Positions 9,410-18,487 of a DNA stretch of 64,000 nucleotides are shown piece by piece. Under the pieces are notes generated by a model that did not search any database, was not told the origin of the DNA, and saw only the letters and a program-made list of their open reading frames with translations. Source of the stretch: TMED109 sp002171375 (GTDB lineage Bacteria > Pseudomonadota > Alphaproteobacteria > TMED109); NCBI GenBank assembly GCA_965657505.1, contig CBFHON010000001.1:186001-250000 (forward strand). Reading direction: 5' to 3'. The first letter of the stretch is position 1, and every line of letters begins with the position of its first letter. The translations under genes and the position numbers were made by a program.

Positions 9410-9813
9410 ACAGAGTTATTTAATTCTAGTGAATTCCATTTAGCAGTAGCATATTGACCTTCTGGACAAAGCCCATATTCACTTACTAAATCTAGATTTA
9501 TTAGAGCCTTACATTGTGTTAGGTATTTCGACTTAAAATCAATATTGAGCTGTCCGTTTCTATCAGTGTATTTATATTTACTAATACTATAGCCGCATAT
9601 ACTTAAAAAAATATTTCTATTTTTATACATTTCATTATCTAATGAATATATTGTTATACTTATATCTTCATTCATTAACTGGCTTTTTAGGTTTAATAGA
9701 CACTTATCAATTTCATAGGAATTTTCATCACTATTACATTTTTCAAAATTTTTGCTATATGCAAAGTATGGAAAGCTCAAAAAATAAATTACTATAATAA
9801 AAAAAATTCTCAT
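9382..9813 (-). CDS. Small exported protein, unknown function, six cysteines
   Basis: 143 residues. The first about 20 form a Sec signal peptide (hydrophobic 'FFIIVIYFLSFPYFAYS'). The mature part has six cysteines, compatible with three disulfides in the periplasm. I recognise no family. The 3' end overlaps the convergent glycosyltransferase gene by 28 bp. The gene stands alone between convergent and divergent neighbours. Signal peptide and consistent codon use support it as real; its function is unknown. Confidence 0.6.
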   Translation of the reverse strand: MRIFFIIVIYFLSFPYFAYSKNFEKCNSDENSYEIDKCLLNLKSQLMNEDISITIYSLDNEMYKNRNIFLSICGYSISKYKYTDRNGQLNIDFKSKYLTQCKALINLDLVSEYGLCPEGQYATAKWNSLELNNSVYFSCGILK

Positions 9814-9882
9814 AATAAAATAATCTAGCTATAAATTGTAAATAAATATATATATTTTTACTATATTTATAAGGAGAATATT

Positions 9883-11238
9883 TTGAGTAACAAAACATCT
9901 AATAATAATTATGATTTAATAGTTATAGGAGCAGGATCTGGTGGAGTAAGAGCAGCTAGAATAGCAGCAAATTATGGTGCAAAAGTTGCTATAATAGAGA
10001 GTGTGAGAGTTGGTGGTACTTGTGTTTTAAGGGGATGCGTTCCAAAGAAATTATTAGTATATGGTTCTCACTTTGCAAAAGAAATTGAAGATTCAGAGGG
10101 TTTTGGATGGAAAATTAATTCATTTATGCATGATTGGTCAAAACTAATTTCTAACAAGGATAAAGAATTAGATAGATTAAATAAAATATATTTGAATTTA
10201 TTATCAAAGGTTAAAATTATTAATGGTTTTGCGAATATTATTAGCAATAATGAAGTACAAGTAAACGGAGAAATATTATCTACAAATTCCATACTTATTG
10301 CTGTTGGTGGTAAGTCTTATATGCCTGATATTCAAGGAAAGGAGCTTTGTATAAATTCAGATGCAGCCCTGGACCTAAATAAATTTCCGACTAGTATTGT
10401 TATAAATGGAGGTGGATATATTGCATTAGAATTTGCAGGTATATTTGCTTCTTTTGGTGCAAATGTGACATTAGTATATCGAGGAAAAAATATATTAAGA
10501 GGCTTTGATAGTGATATTTCTAAATTAATTACTGAAGAATTAAAAAACTTAAAAATAAACCTACTTACAGAGACTGAAATTATTTCTGTTTCTAAAACTT
10601 CATCTGGATTGCTAACTAAATTAAGTAGTGGAAAAGAAGTTAATTCTGATGAAGTTATGTATGCAACTGGAAGAGTACCAAATACAAAGGATTTAGGTCT
10701 AGAAAATGTAGGTATAGAAACTGGTAGCATTGGTGAAATTATAGTTGATGATAATAATGAGACTAATATTAAAAATATTTTTGCAATAGGGGATGTTACT
10801 AATAGAATAAATCTTACTCCTGTAGCGATAGCAGAAGGTCAAATTTTTTCTGATAATCTTTTTGGAAGTACTAATAAAAAGTGTGATTATAGCAACGTAG
10901 CTTCTGCAGTTTTCACTCAGCCTGCTATAGGAGTAGTAGGTCTTAGTGAAGAAGAAGGTAAAAAATTATTAGCAGAAGATGGTGGTATATCTATTTTCAA
11001 AACTTCTTTTAAACCAATGAAGCAGACTTTAGGAGGAAGAGATACAAAAATATTTATTAAAATGATTGTTGCTAATAAAGATAATAAGGTTATTGGTATT
11101 CATGGTATTGGTGATGATATGCCTGAGATAATTCAAATATGCGCTGTTGCTATTAAAGCAGGTGCAACAAAAGATGATTTTGACAACACAATGGGTATTC
11201 ACCCTACTGCTGCTGAAGAATTAGTAACCTTAAAATAG
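9883..11238 (+). CDS. gor: Glutathione-disulfide reductase
   Basis: 451 residues. FAD-binding 'VIGAGSGGVRAAR' (14-26), redox-active pair C47/C52 in 'GGTCVLRGCVPKK', a second Rossmann motif in 'NGGGYIALEFAGIFASFG', and the C-terminal 'GIHPTAAEE' with catalytic H440 and E445. It keeps glutathione reduced with NADPH. The start is TTG, chosen because AAGGAG lies 6 bp upstream and the FAD motif begins a few residues in. It makes physiological sense beside the GST and CGFS glutaredoxin genes of the window, although not in one operon. Confidence 0.93.
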   Translation: MSNKTSNNNYDLIVIGAGSGGVRAARIAANYGAKVAIIESVRVGGTCVLRGCVPKKLLVYGSHFAKEIEDSEGFGWKINSFMHDWSKLISNKDKELDRLNKIYLNLLSKVKIINGFANIISNNEVQVNGEILSTNSILIAVGGKSYMPDIQGKELCINSDAALDLNKFPTSIVINGGGYIALEFAGIFASFGANVTLVYRGKNILRGFDSDISKLITEELKNLKINLLTETEIISVSKTSSGLLTKLSSGKEVNSDEVMYATGRVPNTKDLGLENVGIETGSIGEIIVDDNNETNIKNIFAIGDVTNRINLTPVAIAEGQIFSDNLFGSTNKKCDYSNVASAVFTQPAIGVVGLSEEEGKKLLAEDGGISIFKTSFKPMKQTLGGRDTKIFIKMIVANKDNKVIGIHGIGDDMPEIIQICAVAIKAGATKDDFDNTMGIHPTAAEELVTLK

Positions 11239-11331
11239 ATTTTAATATAATTAAAACTTGTAAATAATTTATACAAACAGTAATCATAATGCTCAATATT
11301 GTTAAATTTGGATATTTAAAGGTAATAAATT

Positions 11332-12684
11332 ATGAATTCTAAATGGTCTGCAGATTCTTGGAGAAATTTCCCTGTAAAGCATCAACCTAAATATAGCGAT
11401 ATGAATGCTTTAAAATTAACAGAGGAAAAATTAAAATCATTACCACCTTTAGTTTTTGCAGGAGAAGCAAGAACTTTAAAGGAAAAACTAGCAAGTGTTT
11501 CAGAAGGAAATGCATTTTTATTACAAGGTGGAGATTGTGCTGAATCTTTTGCGGAATTTAATGCTGATAATTTAAGAGATACTTTCCGTGTAATATTGCA
11601 AATGGCAGCAGTATTAACATATGGAGCCTCACTTCCCATAGTAAAAGTAGGGAGGTTAGCAGGACAATTTGCAAAGCCTAGGTCTGAGCCAACAGAAAGT
11701 AGAGATGGAATAACGCTTCCATCATATTTAGGTGATATTATTAATGGAATTGATTTTATAGATAAAGATCGCAAGCCAGATCCAGAGCGAATGATAAAGG
11801 CTTATAGCCAGGCCGCCTCTGCTTTAAATTTACTAAGAGCATTTGCTACAGGCGGTTATGCTGATCTACACGAAGTACATAGATGGAATTTAGAATTTTT
11901 GGAGGGCAGTAGTCAAGATAGTAAGTATAGATTAATTGCAGATCGTATTGGAGAATGTTTAGATTTTATGAAGGCATGTGGAATTAATAAGAATACAGCT
12001 GGCTTAATTTCTAAAGTTGATTTTTTTACATCACATGAAGCATTACTTCTAGGATATGAACAAAGTTTAACTAGAGTGGATAGCTTAACTGGAGATTATT
12101 ATGATTGTTCTTCACATATGCTATGGATTGGAGAGAGAACTAGATCTCTAGATGAAGCTCACGTAGAATTTATGAGGGGTATAGGAAATCCAATAGGAGT
12201 GAAAATAGGCCCAACTACTAGTCCTGAGGATATTATTAAATTAATTAATAAATTAAATCCTAATAATGAAGCGGGTAAATTGACGTTAATTTCTAGGATG
12301 GGTAAAGAGAAGATAGGAGATATATTACCAGGTTTAGTTAAAAAGGTAGATCAAGAAGGTATGAAAGTTGTTTGGTCTTGTGATCCTATGCATGGAAATA
12401 CTTTTAAAGCTCAGACAGGATATAAGACTAGAGCATTTGATAATATAATGAATGAAGTAGAGCAATTTTTTCAAATTCATAGGTCAGAAGGAACTTATGC
12501 CGGAGGTATACATTTGGAAATGACAGGTCAAGATGTTACTGAATGCGTTGGAGGATTGCAAGAAATCAAAGAAGAGAACCTTGGTGATAGATATCATACA
12601 CACTGTGATCCAAGATTAAATGCAAATCAAGGCCTAGAATTAGCATTTAGACTTTCAGAAGAACTAAGTAAATATAGAAAATAA
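11332..12684 (+). CDS. aroG: 3-deoxy-7-phosphoheptulonate synthase, class II
   Basis: 450 residues, the class II (plant/actinobacterial/alphaproteobacterial) DAHP synthase. Visible motifs are 'QGGDCAESFAEF' (65-76) with the metal-binding Cys69, 'GRLAGQFAKPRS' (107-118), 'WSCDPMHGN', 'HLEMTGQDVTEC' and 'CDPRLN' near the end. It condenses PEP and erythrose-4-phosphate, the first step of the shikimate pathway. It has a weak but usable AAAGG ribosome site and a 93-bp upstream gap. No regulatory ACT domain is present; class II enzymes use other allosteric sites. Confidence 0.95.
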   Translation: MNSKWSADSWRNFPVKHQPKYSDMNALKLTEEKLKSLPPLVFAGEARTLKEKLASVSEGNAFLLQGGDCAESFAEFNADNLRDTFRVILQMAAVLTYGASLPIVKVGRLAGQFAKPRSEPTESRDGITLPSYLGDIINGIDFIDKDRKPDPERMIKAYSQAASALNLLRAFATGGYADLHEVHRWNLEFLEGSSQDSKYRLIADRIGECLDFMKACGINKNTAGLISKVDFFTSHEALLLGYEQSLTRVDSLTGDYYDCSSHMLWIGERTRSLDEAHVEFMRGIGNPIGVKIGPTTSPEDIIKLINKLNPNNEAGKLTLISRMGKEKIGDILPGLVKKVDQEGMKVVWSCDPMHGNTFKAQTGYKTRAFDNIMNEVEQFFQIHRSEGTYAGGIHLEMTGQDVTECVGGLQEIKEENLGDRYHTHCDPRLNANQGLELAFRLSEELSKYRK

Positions 12685-12687
12685 ACA

Positions 12688-13575
12688 TTAAGTAATAATA
12701 AATTTTTCTTTAGAAAATACTTTTACTAAATGTTTTCTATTTAATTCATCTGAAACAGCATACGCAGTGGATAGTCCATCAGCAAGGGTAGCATTTTTAG
12801 CAATTACAGTCGTTTTATTTGGAATACTTAGCGCTGAGTCATAAGTTTTTGCATTAAATAAGTGACTTTTATTATTTGGTAACACAGTACTTTTTGATTC
12901 ACTTACAGAAAAGGCTTTATTTGTAATATCTATATATTCTCTATTTACATATAATTTCCACTTTTTAATAAGTGGATTAATTCCAGATGATCTTCCTTCT
13001 CCAAAATTTATAAGATGATTTTTAATACCTGAGTTTAATAAAATATTATGTATTCTATCTGTTAGTATTCCTTGAGCTAATGAATTTAGAGTTATTTCTG
13101 TATTTTTATTTAGTAGACTTATTTTTTTTGAAGTTATATCAATATTATTAAAACCAATGCCATCAGTATTGATTTTTTGTCCAGAAGAATAACTATTCCA
13201 TAAAGGTTGAATGGTAATATCAAATGAACCATTACTTAATAGATAAAGTTTTTCAGATAGATTTATTGCATCTAACAATTCTATATCTGGTTTAATTAAA
13301 ACTTTATGTTTATTTAATAAGTTAATTTTACTAGAAGCATCTTGAAGATAGAATATTTTATTAAACCTATTAATCTCTGAATCAACCAATATAATTAACT
13401 TCTCTAGATGATTCTTATTCTTAGTGAATATCTGCATATCTACTTGATTACCTAATGCTGAACTTTGCCAGGAATAGCTGTATAAACTTTTATTCGCAGA
13501 AGTATAAAAAGGAGTCATTGCAATAGCACTAGCTAAAATTTTTAGAGTACTTCTTCTTGATAAAATTTTTGACAT
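12688..13575 (-). CDS. apbE: FAD:protein FMN transferase (ApbE family), exported
   Basis: 295 residues. The N-terminus 'SRRSTLKIL' followed by a hydrophobic stretch looks like a Tat signal, which would fit export with bound flavin. The family core is visible in 'NSLAQGILTDRI', 'LINFGEGRSSG' (ApbE 'VNIGGE' region) and C-terminal 'IAKNATLADGLSTAYAV', where the Asp and Thr of the Mg-binding 'AMLADALATA' motif are retained. It is divergent but complete. It lies 1 bp downstream of the NosR-like gene on the same strand, and that protein has the FMN-binding domain that ApbE would modify. The function is therefore very probably covalent attachment of FMN to the neighbour. Confidence 0.88.
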   Translation of the reverse strand: MSKILSRRSTLKILASAIAMTPFYTSANKSLYSYSWQSSALGNQVDMQIFTKNKNHLEKLIILVDSEINRFNKIFYLQDASSKINLLNKHKVLIKPDIELLDAINLSEKLYLLSNGSFDITIQPLWNSYSSGQKINTDGIGFNNIDITSKKISLLNKNTEITLNSLAQGILTDRIHNILLNSGIKNHLINFGEGRSSGINPLIKKWKLYVNREYIDITNKAFSVSESKSTVLPNNKSHLFNAKTYDSALSIPNKTTVIAKNATLADGLSTAYAVSDELNRKHLVKVFSKEKFIIT

Positions 13576-13576
13576 T

Positions 13577-15556
13577 TTAAATAACTTTATTTTTGTTTAA
13601 TTGTACCAATGGTGGGCATCTATGATTGTCACTATATTCTAACTGGCAATCTAAGCATCTAAAACATTCACTCATAATAATTTTACCCTTATTTACTCCT
13701 TGAGAAGGAATTGCCTTAACAGGGCATGATGTAGAACATAAATTACATGGACTGCCACATTCTTTTCTTCTTTTTAAATTATCTGTAATTCTTATTTTTC
13801 CGAGTAAAGCTAAACTACCGCCTAATGGGCATATAAACCTACAGAAACCTCTCTCCATAAAAATACTAATAATTAATAATATTAATGCATAACTTACATA
13901 TGGTAAACCTCTGTTAAAATGTCTCATTATAGCAGTTTTAAATGGTTCTATCTCAGCAATGCTAGAAGCAGTTTCCATAGAAATGAATGATACTCCTATT
14001 ATACCCACTAATAAAAAATATTTTATCGTCCATAGTTTATTATAATATTTTTCAGGTAGTTCTTTTTTCTTTATGCCTATTTGTTTTGCAATAAAACTTA
14101 TTATTTCTTGTAATGCACCAAATGGACATAGCCATCCACAGAATAAACCTCTTCCTAAAACTATAGTAGATATAATTGTAAAAGCTAGAATAATAAAAAT
14201 TAAGGGATCTATTAAGAAAAAGTTTAAATCTGCTCCTGTTATAGGAATTCTTATTAGGGATAATATATTGAAAATAGATAATTGTGCTCCTGTATACCAA
14301 CCTATCCATATTAACGTAAATAATAAATAAGACATTCTAATATATTTATATGTTATTCTATATTTACTAATTTTTTCTTGGAATACAGTTATTAAAGTTA
14401 AAACTAATAGAGCTGTTATTAAAATTAAAATTCTAAATTTTGAATCTAGCCAAACATTTAGCCACATAGGAATAGGCTTGCTTTTATTAATAACTAATTC
14501 ATCATTTATAAGATATGGTATTAATATATTATTTGAAATTTTTTCTATATTTTCTGTATCAACAATCTCTAAATACCATGGCTTGGTAGGGTCAAAATTA
14601 TATTTAGGACTTATTTTAAATATAGATATTTCTTTAAATTTAGGAGAATCTTTTGCTTGAATTTTTGATACTCTAGTATGGTCGGAGGCTTTAAAATATA
14701 TTATTTTATCTTCTTGGACTAACCTTATCCTATCAAATAATTTAGAGCTTCTCCATTTATCTCCCTTGAAAGAGTACCCATTGCCTGCAATTAAGATTGC
14801 ATTATCTTTAGCATTAAGACTTGCCATTAATTTATCATGACTTCTTTTTTTTAAAATATTATAACCTATTGCACGTGGACTTATTAAAGTTAGAGCTAAT
14901 TCTGATTTTTCATATCCACCAAAAATATAATTATTTTTATAAATAACATATTTTTTTTTAACTAATTCTTCCCATGATAACTCAATTTCTTTTAAATAAT
15001 TTAATCTATTTGAAAAACTTGATTGAAATAACCCAACTGATAATGATGCATTTCTTGCTGATTTAAAAATAGCTTCATGCATTAAGTTAGATGATATTGT
15101 GCCTCTATGAACTGTATCAGGTCTTATGGGTTTATCTCTAGATGCTCTAGACATACCATTAGCAATATTTATATCTTTAGTTCTTTCTACATATTCCAGA
15201 AGGGCAGATTCACTAATATCATGTTCAAAGAGAGGTTCATTATGATATGTAAGTTTTGCACCTGCAATTGTGCCTGAGAAATTTAAGCCAATAATTATCT
15301 CATATGGAGATCTATCATAGCCAAGAGATTGAACCATATCCCATGTAGAAAATATATATCCTTCTATCTTGTTATTCTTAAATACCTCAATAATTCTGTC
15401 ATCATTTTCATTATTTTTTATATGAGTATAGTTATCAAAAAATTGTGATATTAATATCTCATCCACTCTTTCATTAATCTTTCCTAAAATTTCACCAAAG
15501 GAAGATTTTGCAAATAATACAGAAAGTATAAAAATAATTATTGTAAAATTTTTCAT
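13577..15556 (-). CDS. NosR/NirI-like membrane flavoprotein with FMN-binding and 4Fe-4S domains
   Basis: 659 residues from the ATG at 15556; an upstream start would add 14 residues before the signal peptide and is less likely. After the signal peptide comes a periplasmic FMN_bind-like domain with 'RGTISSNLMHEAI', where Thr aligns with the flavinylated threonine of NosR/RnfG. Five or six membrane spans follow, with two CxxxCP motifs ('FCGWLCPFGA' and 'FCRFICPLGG'), then a polyferredoxin-like tail with two cysteine clusters. NosR passes electrons to periplasmic N2O reductase, but no nos gene is present. Electron transfer to another periplasmic acceptor is more likely. apbE follows 1 bp downstream. 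Confidence 0.85.
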   Translation of the reverse strand: MKNFTIIIFILSVLFAKSSFGEILGKINERVDEILISQFFDNYTHIKNNENDDRIIEVFKNNKIEGYIFSTWDMVQSLGYDRSPYEIIIGLNFSGTIAGAKLTYHNEPLFEHDISESALLEYVERTKDINIANGMSRASRDKPIRPDTVHRGTISSNLMHEAIFKSARNASLSVGLFQSSFSNRLNYLKEIELSWEELVKKKYVIYKNNYIFGGYEKSELALTLISPRAIGYNILKKRSHDKLMASLNAKDNAILIAGNGYSFKGDKWRSSKLFDRIRLVQEDKIIYFKASDHTRVSKIQAKDSPKFKEISIFKISPKYNFDPTKPWYLEIVDTENIEKISNNILIPYLINDELVINKSKPIPMWLNVWLDSKFRILILITALLVLTLITVFQEKISKYRITYKYIRMSYLLFTLIWIGWYTGAQLSIFNILSLIRIPITGADLNFFLIDPLIFIILAFTIISTIVLGRGLFCGWLCPFGALQEIISFIAKQIGIKKKELPEKYYNKLWTIKYFLLVGIIGVSFISMETASSIAEIEPFKTAIMRHFNRGLPYVSYALILLIISIFMERGFCRFICPLGGSLALLGKIRITDNLKRRKECGSPCNLCSTSCPVKAIPSQGVNKGKIIMSECFRCLDCQLEYSDNHRCPPLVQLNKNKVI

Positions 15557-15663
15557 AGATAAACTCTGGATGTTTATGGTAAAATTAACTATTAACACTA
15601 AAGTATTAAAAGTATAGTTTTTATATAATTAAATAAAGATAAACCTTATAGAATGGAAAATTA

Positions 15664-16788
15664 TTGTCTGACTATGAAAATGATATAAAGTTAAGAACCG
15701 ATCATTATTTTAAATTAACTAAAAAGATAGTTGAAAAACATGGCGATATTGAAGTTACATATGCGGTGTTTATGCGAAGACCAGTTATTTATTGTCCTAA
15801 ACTAGCTATTGATTGGATTAGTTCTGTTGTAGATTCGAGGGGTTATAAAATAAAAATAAATGAATGTTTTGAAGAAGGTGCGTGGGTTGGGGCAGGAGAG
15901 TGTCTTATGTATATATCTGGTAAATTAAGTATTTTAGCAGATTTAGAAACAATTTATCTCCAGAAATTAGGTGGTGCTTGTGTAGCAGCATACAATACAT
16001 TTGGCATGGCAAGTGATTTACCTAAAGTGGGATTTATTGCAATGGATGCGCGGCATTGCGCAGGAGCAGAAATGCAAGAGTTAATGGCTTATGGCGCATC
16101 AGTAGGATCTAAGAAAGCTCAAAATGAACAAGGGGCTATAGGTTTTATAGGAAGTGCTAATGATATTACAGCTCATTTTTTTGGACAAAAAAATGGAGTA
16201 GGAACTATGCCTCATGCTTTAGTTGGTTATGCCGGTTCAACACTTAATGCAGCAAATATGTTTAAGGAAACTTATCCAGGTGAGTCAATTACAGTCCTTA
16301 TAGACTATTTTGGAAAAGAAATTTCAGATACCTTAGAAGTATGTAAAGAGCTAAAAGATATGGCAAATAAAGGTTTGCTATCAGTAAGAATTGATACTCA
16401 TGGAGGTAGGTTTGTGGAAGGTTTAGATACCGCTAAATCTTATGAATTATTGGACAAAAATGCTCCTCATGCAATTAGAACTTTTAGAACTGAACAAGAG
16501 CTTAAATGGTTAGTTGGCACGGGTGTAAGTGCAGCTGCATTATGGCATTTGAGATTAGCTTTAGATAGTAATGGTTGGAAAAAAGTAAAGATTATCGCTT
16601 CTAGCGGTTTTAGTCCGGAGAAATGTAAATTAATAGCTAGCGTTGGGGCACCTGTTGACATGATAGGAACAGGTTCTTATATACCTGATAGTTGGTCAGA
16701 AACTTATGCCACGGCAGATATAATTGAATATGGTGGAATTTCTAGAGTAAAAATTGGAAGAGAATTTTTATTACCAAATAAGATATAA
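15664..16788 (+). CDS. pncB: Nicotinate phosphoribosyltransferase-like protein
   Basis: 374 residues with the NAPRTase fold: an N-terminal domain with 'YAVFMRRPV', the central 'DARHCAGAEMQELMAYGAS', 'GTMPHALVGYAGST', and the barrel segment 'VRIDTHGGRF' that binds the phosphoribose. It converts nicotinate and PRPP to nicotinate mononucleotide. The TTG start is preferred because it lies just before the conserved N-terminus and no nearer ATG fits. nadE follows 22 bp later, giving a two-gene NAD salvage unit, which strengthens the call. It is shorter than E. coli PncB; nicotinamide-type substrates cannot be fully excluded. Confidence 0.82.
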   Translation: MSDYENDIKLRTDHYFKLTKKIVEKHGDIEVTYAVFMRRPVIYCPKLAIDWISSVVDSRGYKIKINECFEEGAWVGAGECLMYISGKLSILADLETIYLQKLGGACVAAYNTFGMASDLPKVGFIAMDARHCAGAEMQELMAYGASVGSKKAQNEQGAIGFIGSANDITAHFFGQKNGVGTMPHALVGYAGSTLNAANMFKETYPGESITVLIDYFGKEISDTLEVCKELKDMANKGLLSVRIDTHGGRFVEGLDTAKSYELLDKNAPHAIRTFRTEQELKWLVGTGVSAAALWHLRLALDSNGWKKVKIIASSGFSPEKCKLIASVGAPVDMIGTGSYIPDSWSETYATADIIEYGGISRVKIGREFLLPNKI

Positions 16789-16810
16789 TAATTATTAGCG
16801 GAGTTATTTC

Positions 16811-18472
16811 TTGAAAAACACACTAAAAATATCCTTATGCCAGTTAAACTTTCATGTAGGTAACTTAAAAAATAACCTAGAAAATATTTTAGTAGCACGT
16901 GAAGAAGTTAAAAAACAAGGAGGTAATTTATGTGTCTTTTCAGAGCTATCTATTACTGGTTACCCACCTGAAGATTTAGTTTTAAGAAAGACATTTATTC
17001 AATCAGCTGAAAAAGCAGTCGAGAAATTAATTGATATATCAAAAGATAATGGCCCTGCTATGATAGTTGGATATCCTAGATATAATAATGATAAATTAAT
17101 GAATTCTGCTGCTTTAATTTATAAAGGTAAAATTTCTATTATAGATAAATTTCATTTACCTAATTATGGTGTTTTTGATGAGGAAAGGGTATTTAATACA
17201 GATAGAATGCCAGGCCCAATACTTTTTGAAGGTATCCGAATTGGTTTAATGATATGTGAAGACATGTGGTACCCTGATGTTGCTGAAACATTACAAGAAT
17301 CTGGTGCACAAATATTAATAGTAATAAATGGCTCTCCCTTTGATCAAAATAAAGAAGATGAAAGGTTATCAGTAGCAGTCTCTCGCGTTATAGAAACAAA
17401 TTTACCATTAATTTATGTAAATCAAATTGGAGGACAAGATGAGTTAGTTTTTGATGGTGGGTCATTCGCATTAGATGCTACTTCAAAATTATGCCTTCAA
17501 AGCAGTTCTTGGAAGAATGAAATTAATACTATAGAAATAATATGTAATAACAATAGTTTAATTGATATAACTCCTTCAATAATTAATAAAATATCTATCG
17601 GTTTAGAATCTAAATATAATGCTATGGTTTTAGGCTTAAGGGATTATGTAAATAAAAATAAATTTAAAGGAGTCCTTTTAGGTTTATCTGGTGGGATAGA
17701 TTCAGCTTTAGCGGTTGCTATAGCTGTAGATGCATTAGGAAGCGATAAAGTGAGAGGTATTAGAATGCCATCTAAATATTCTTCAGATGGTTCCTTAAAG
17801 GATGCGGAAGAATCCGGAAAGTTACTAGATATTAAAATTGATACTATTAATATTGAAAAAATTAATGAGACCTACTTAGGTGATTTAAAAGACGTTTTTA
17901 CAGGTTTAGATAAAGATACAACTGAAGAGAATATTCAGTCTAGAATAAGAGGGGTTATTCTTATGGCAATTTCAAATAAATTTGGAGAAATGCTTATATC
18001 TACAGGTAATAAAAGTGAAATTAGTGTTGGTTACACCACTATATACGGTGATATGAATGGTGGTTTCTGTGCCTTAAAGGATGCATACAAAACTGATGTT
18101 TATAATTTATCTAAATGGAGAAATGAAAATTATAATGATCTATTCTTAGGTCCGCGTGGTATGGCAATTCCTCTAAATAGTATTCATAAAGAGCCATCTG
18201 CTGAACTTGATTTCAATCAACGAGATCAAGATAGTTTACCTGATTATAAGGTATTAGACGAAATATTAATAAAAATTATAGAAGAAGAGGCACCGCTAGA
18301 GTCTATTATTTCAATGGGTCATGATAGTAAACTAGTACATAAAATTTATAAATTATTATTACTTTCAGAATATAAGAGAAGACAGTCTGCACCAGGTGTT
18401 AAACTTACTGCTCGTTCTTTTGGAAAAGAAAGAAGATATCCAATTACAAATGCTTTTTTAAATGATACATAA
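16811..18472 (+). CDS. nadE: Glutamine-dependent NAD+ synthetase
   Basis: 553 residues with two domains. The N-terminal nitrilase-type glutaminase (1-260) has the triad Glu45 ('FSELSITGYPP'), Lys113 ('DKFHLPNYG') and Cys149 ('LMICEDMWYP'). The C-terminal synthetase has the ATP-binding 'SGGIDS' (293-298) and 'STGNKSEISVGYTT'. It amidates nicotinate adenine dinucleotide to NAD+ using glutamine. The start is TTG with GCGGAG about 8 bp upstream. It is downstream of the pncB-like gene, and the two act in the same route. Confidence 0.95.
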   Translation: MKNTLKISLCQLNFHVGNLKNNLENILVAREEVKKQGGNLCVFSELSITGYPPEDLVLRKTFIQSAEKAVEKLIDISKDNGPAMIVGYPRYNNDKLMNSAALIYKGKISIIDKFHLPNYGVFDEERVFNTDRMPGPILFEGIRIGLMICEDMWYPDVAETLQESGAQILIVINGSPFDQNKEDERLSVAVSRVIETNLPLIYVNQIGGQDELVFDGGSFALDATSKLCLQSSSWKNEINTIEIICNNNSLIDITPSIINKISIGLESKYNAMVLGLRDYVNKNKFKGVLLGLSGGIDSALAVAIAVDALGSDKVRGIRMPSKYSSDGSLKDAEESGKLLDIKIDTINIEKINETYLGDLKDVFTGLDKDTTEENIQSRIRGVILMAISNKFGEMLISTGNKSEISVGYTTIYGDMNGGFCALKDAYKTDVYNLSKWRNENYNDLFLGPRGMAIPLNSIHKEPSAELDFNQRDQDSLPDYKVLDEILIKIIEEEAPLESIISMGHDSKLVHKIYKLLLLSEYKRRQSAPGVKLTARSFGKERRYPITNAFLNDT

Positions 18473-18487
18473 TTTTTTGTTAAATTT

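Noticed and set aside
11239..11331. Terminator-like AT-only inverted repeats after gor
   Set aside because: Short AT stems (for example TTTTAAT/ATTAAAA) without GC pairs or a convincing T run; expected by chance in this base composition.
14052..14330. Overlapping reading frames of about 85 codons on both strands inside the NosR-like gene
   Set aside because: They are shadows of a long, motif-rich gene and show no domain, ribosome site or plausible composition of their own.
13577..15556. Denitrification (N2O reduction) locus suggested by the NosR-like protein
   Set aside because: No nosZ or maturation genes are nearby, and NosR-like CxxxCP proteins occur in many non-denitrifiers. Only the electron-transfer role is claimed.
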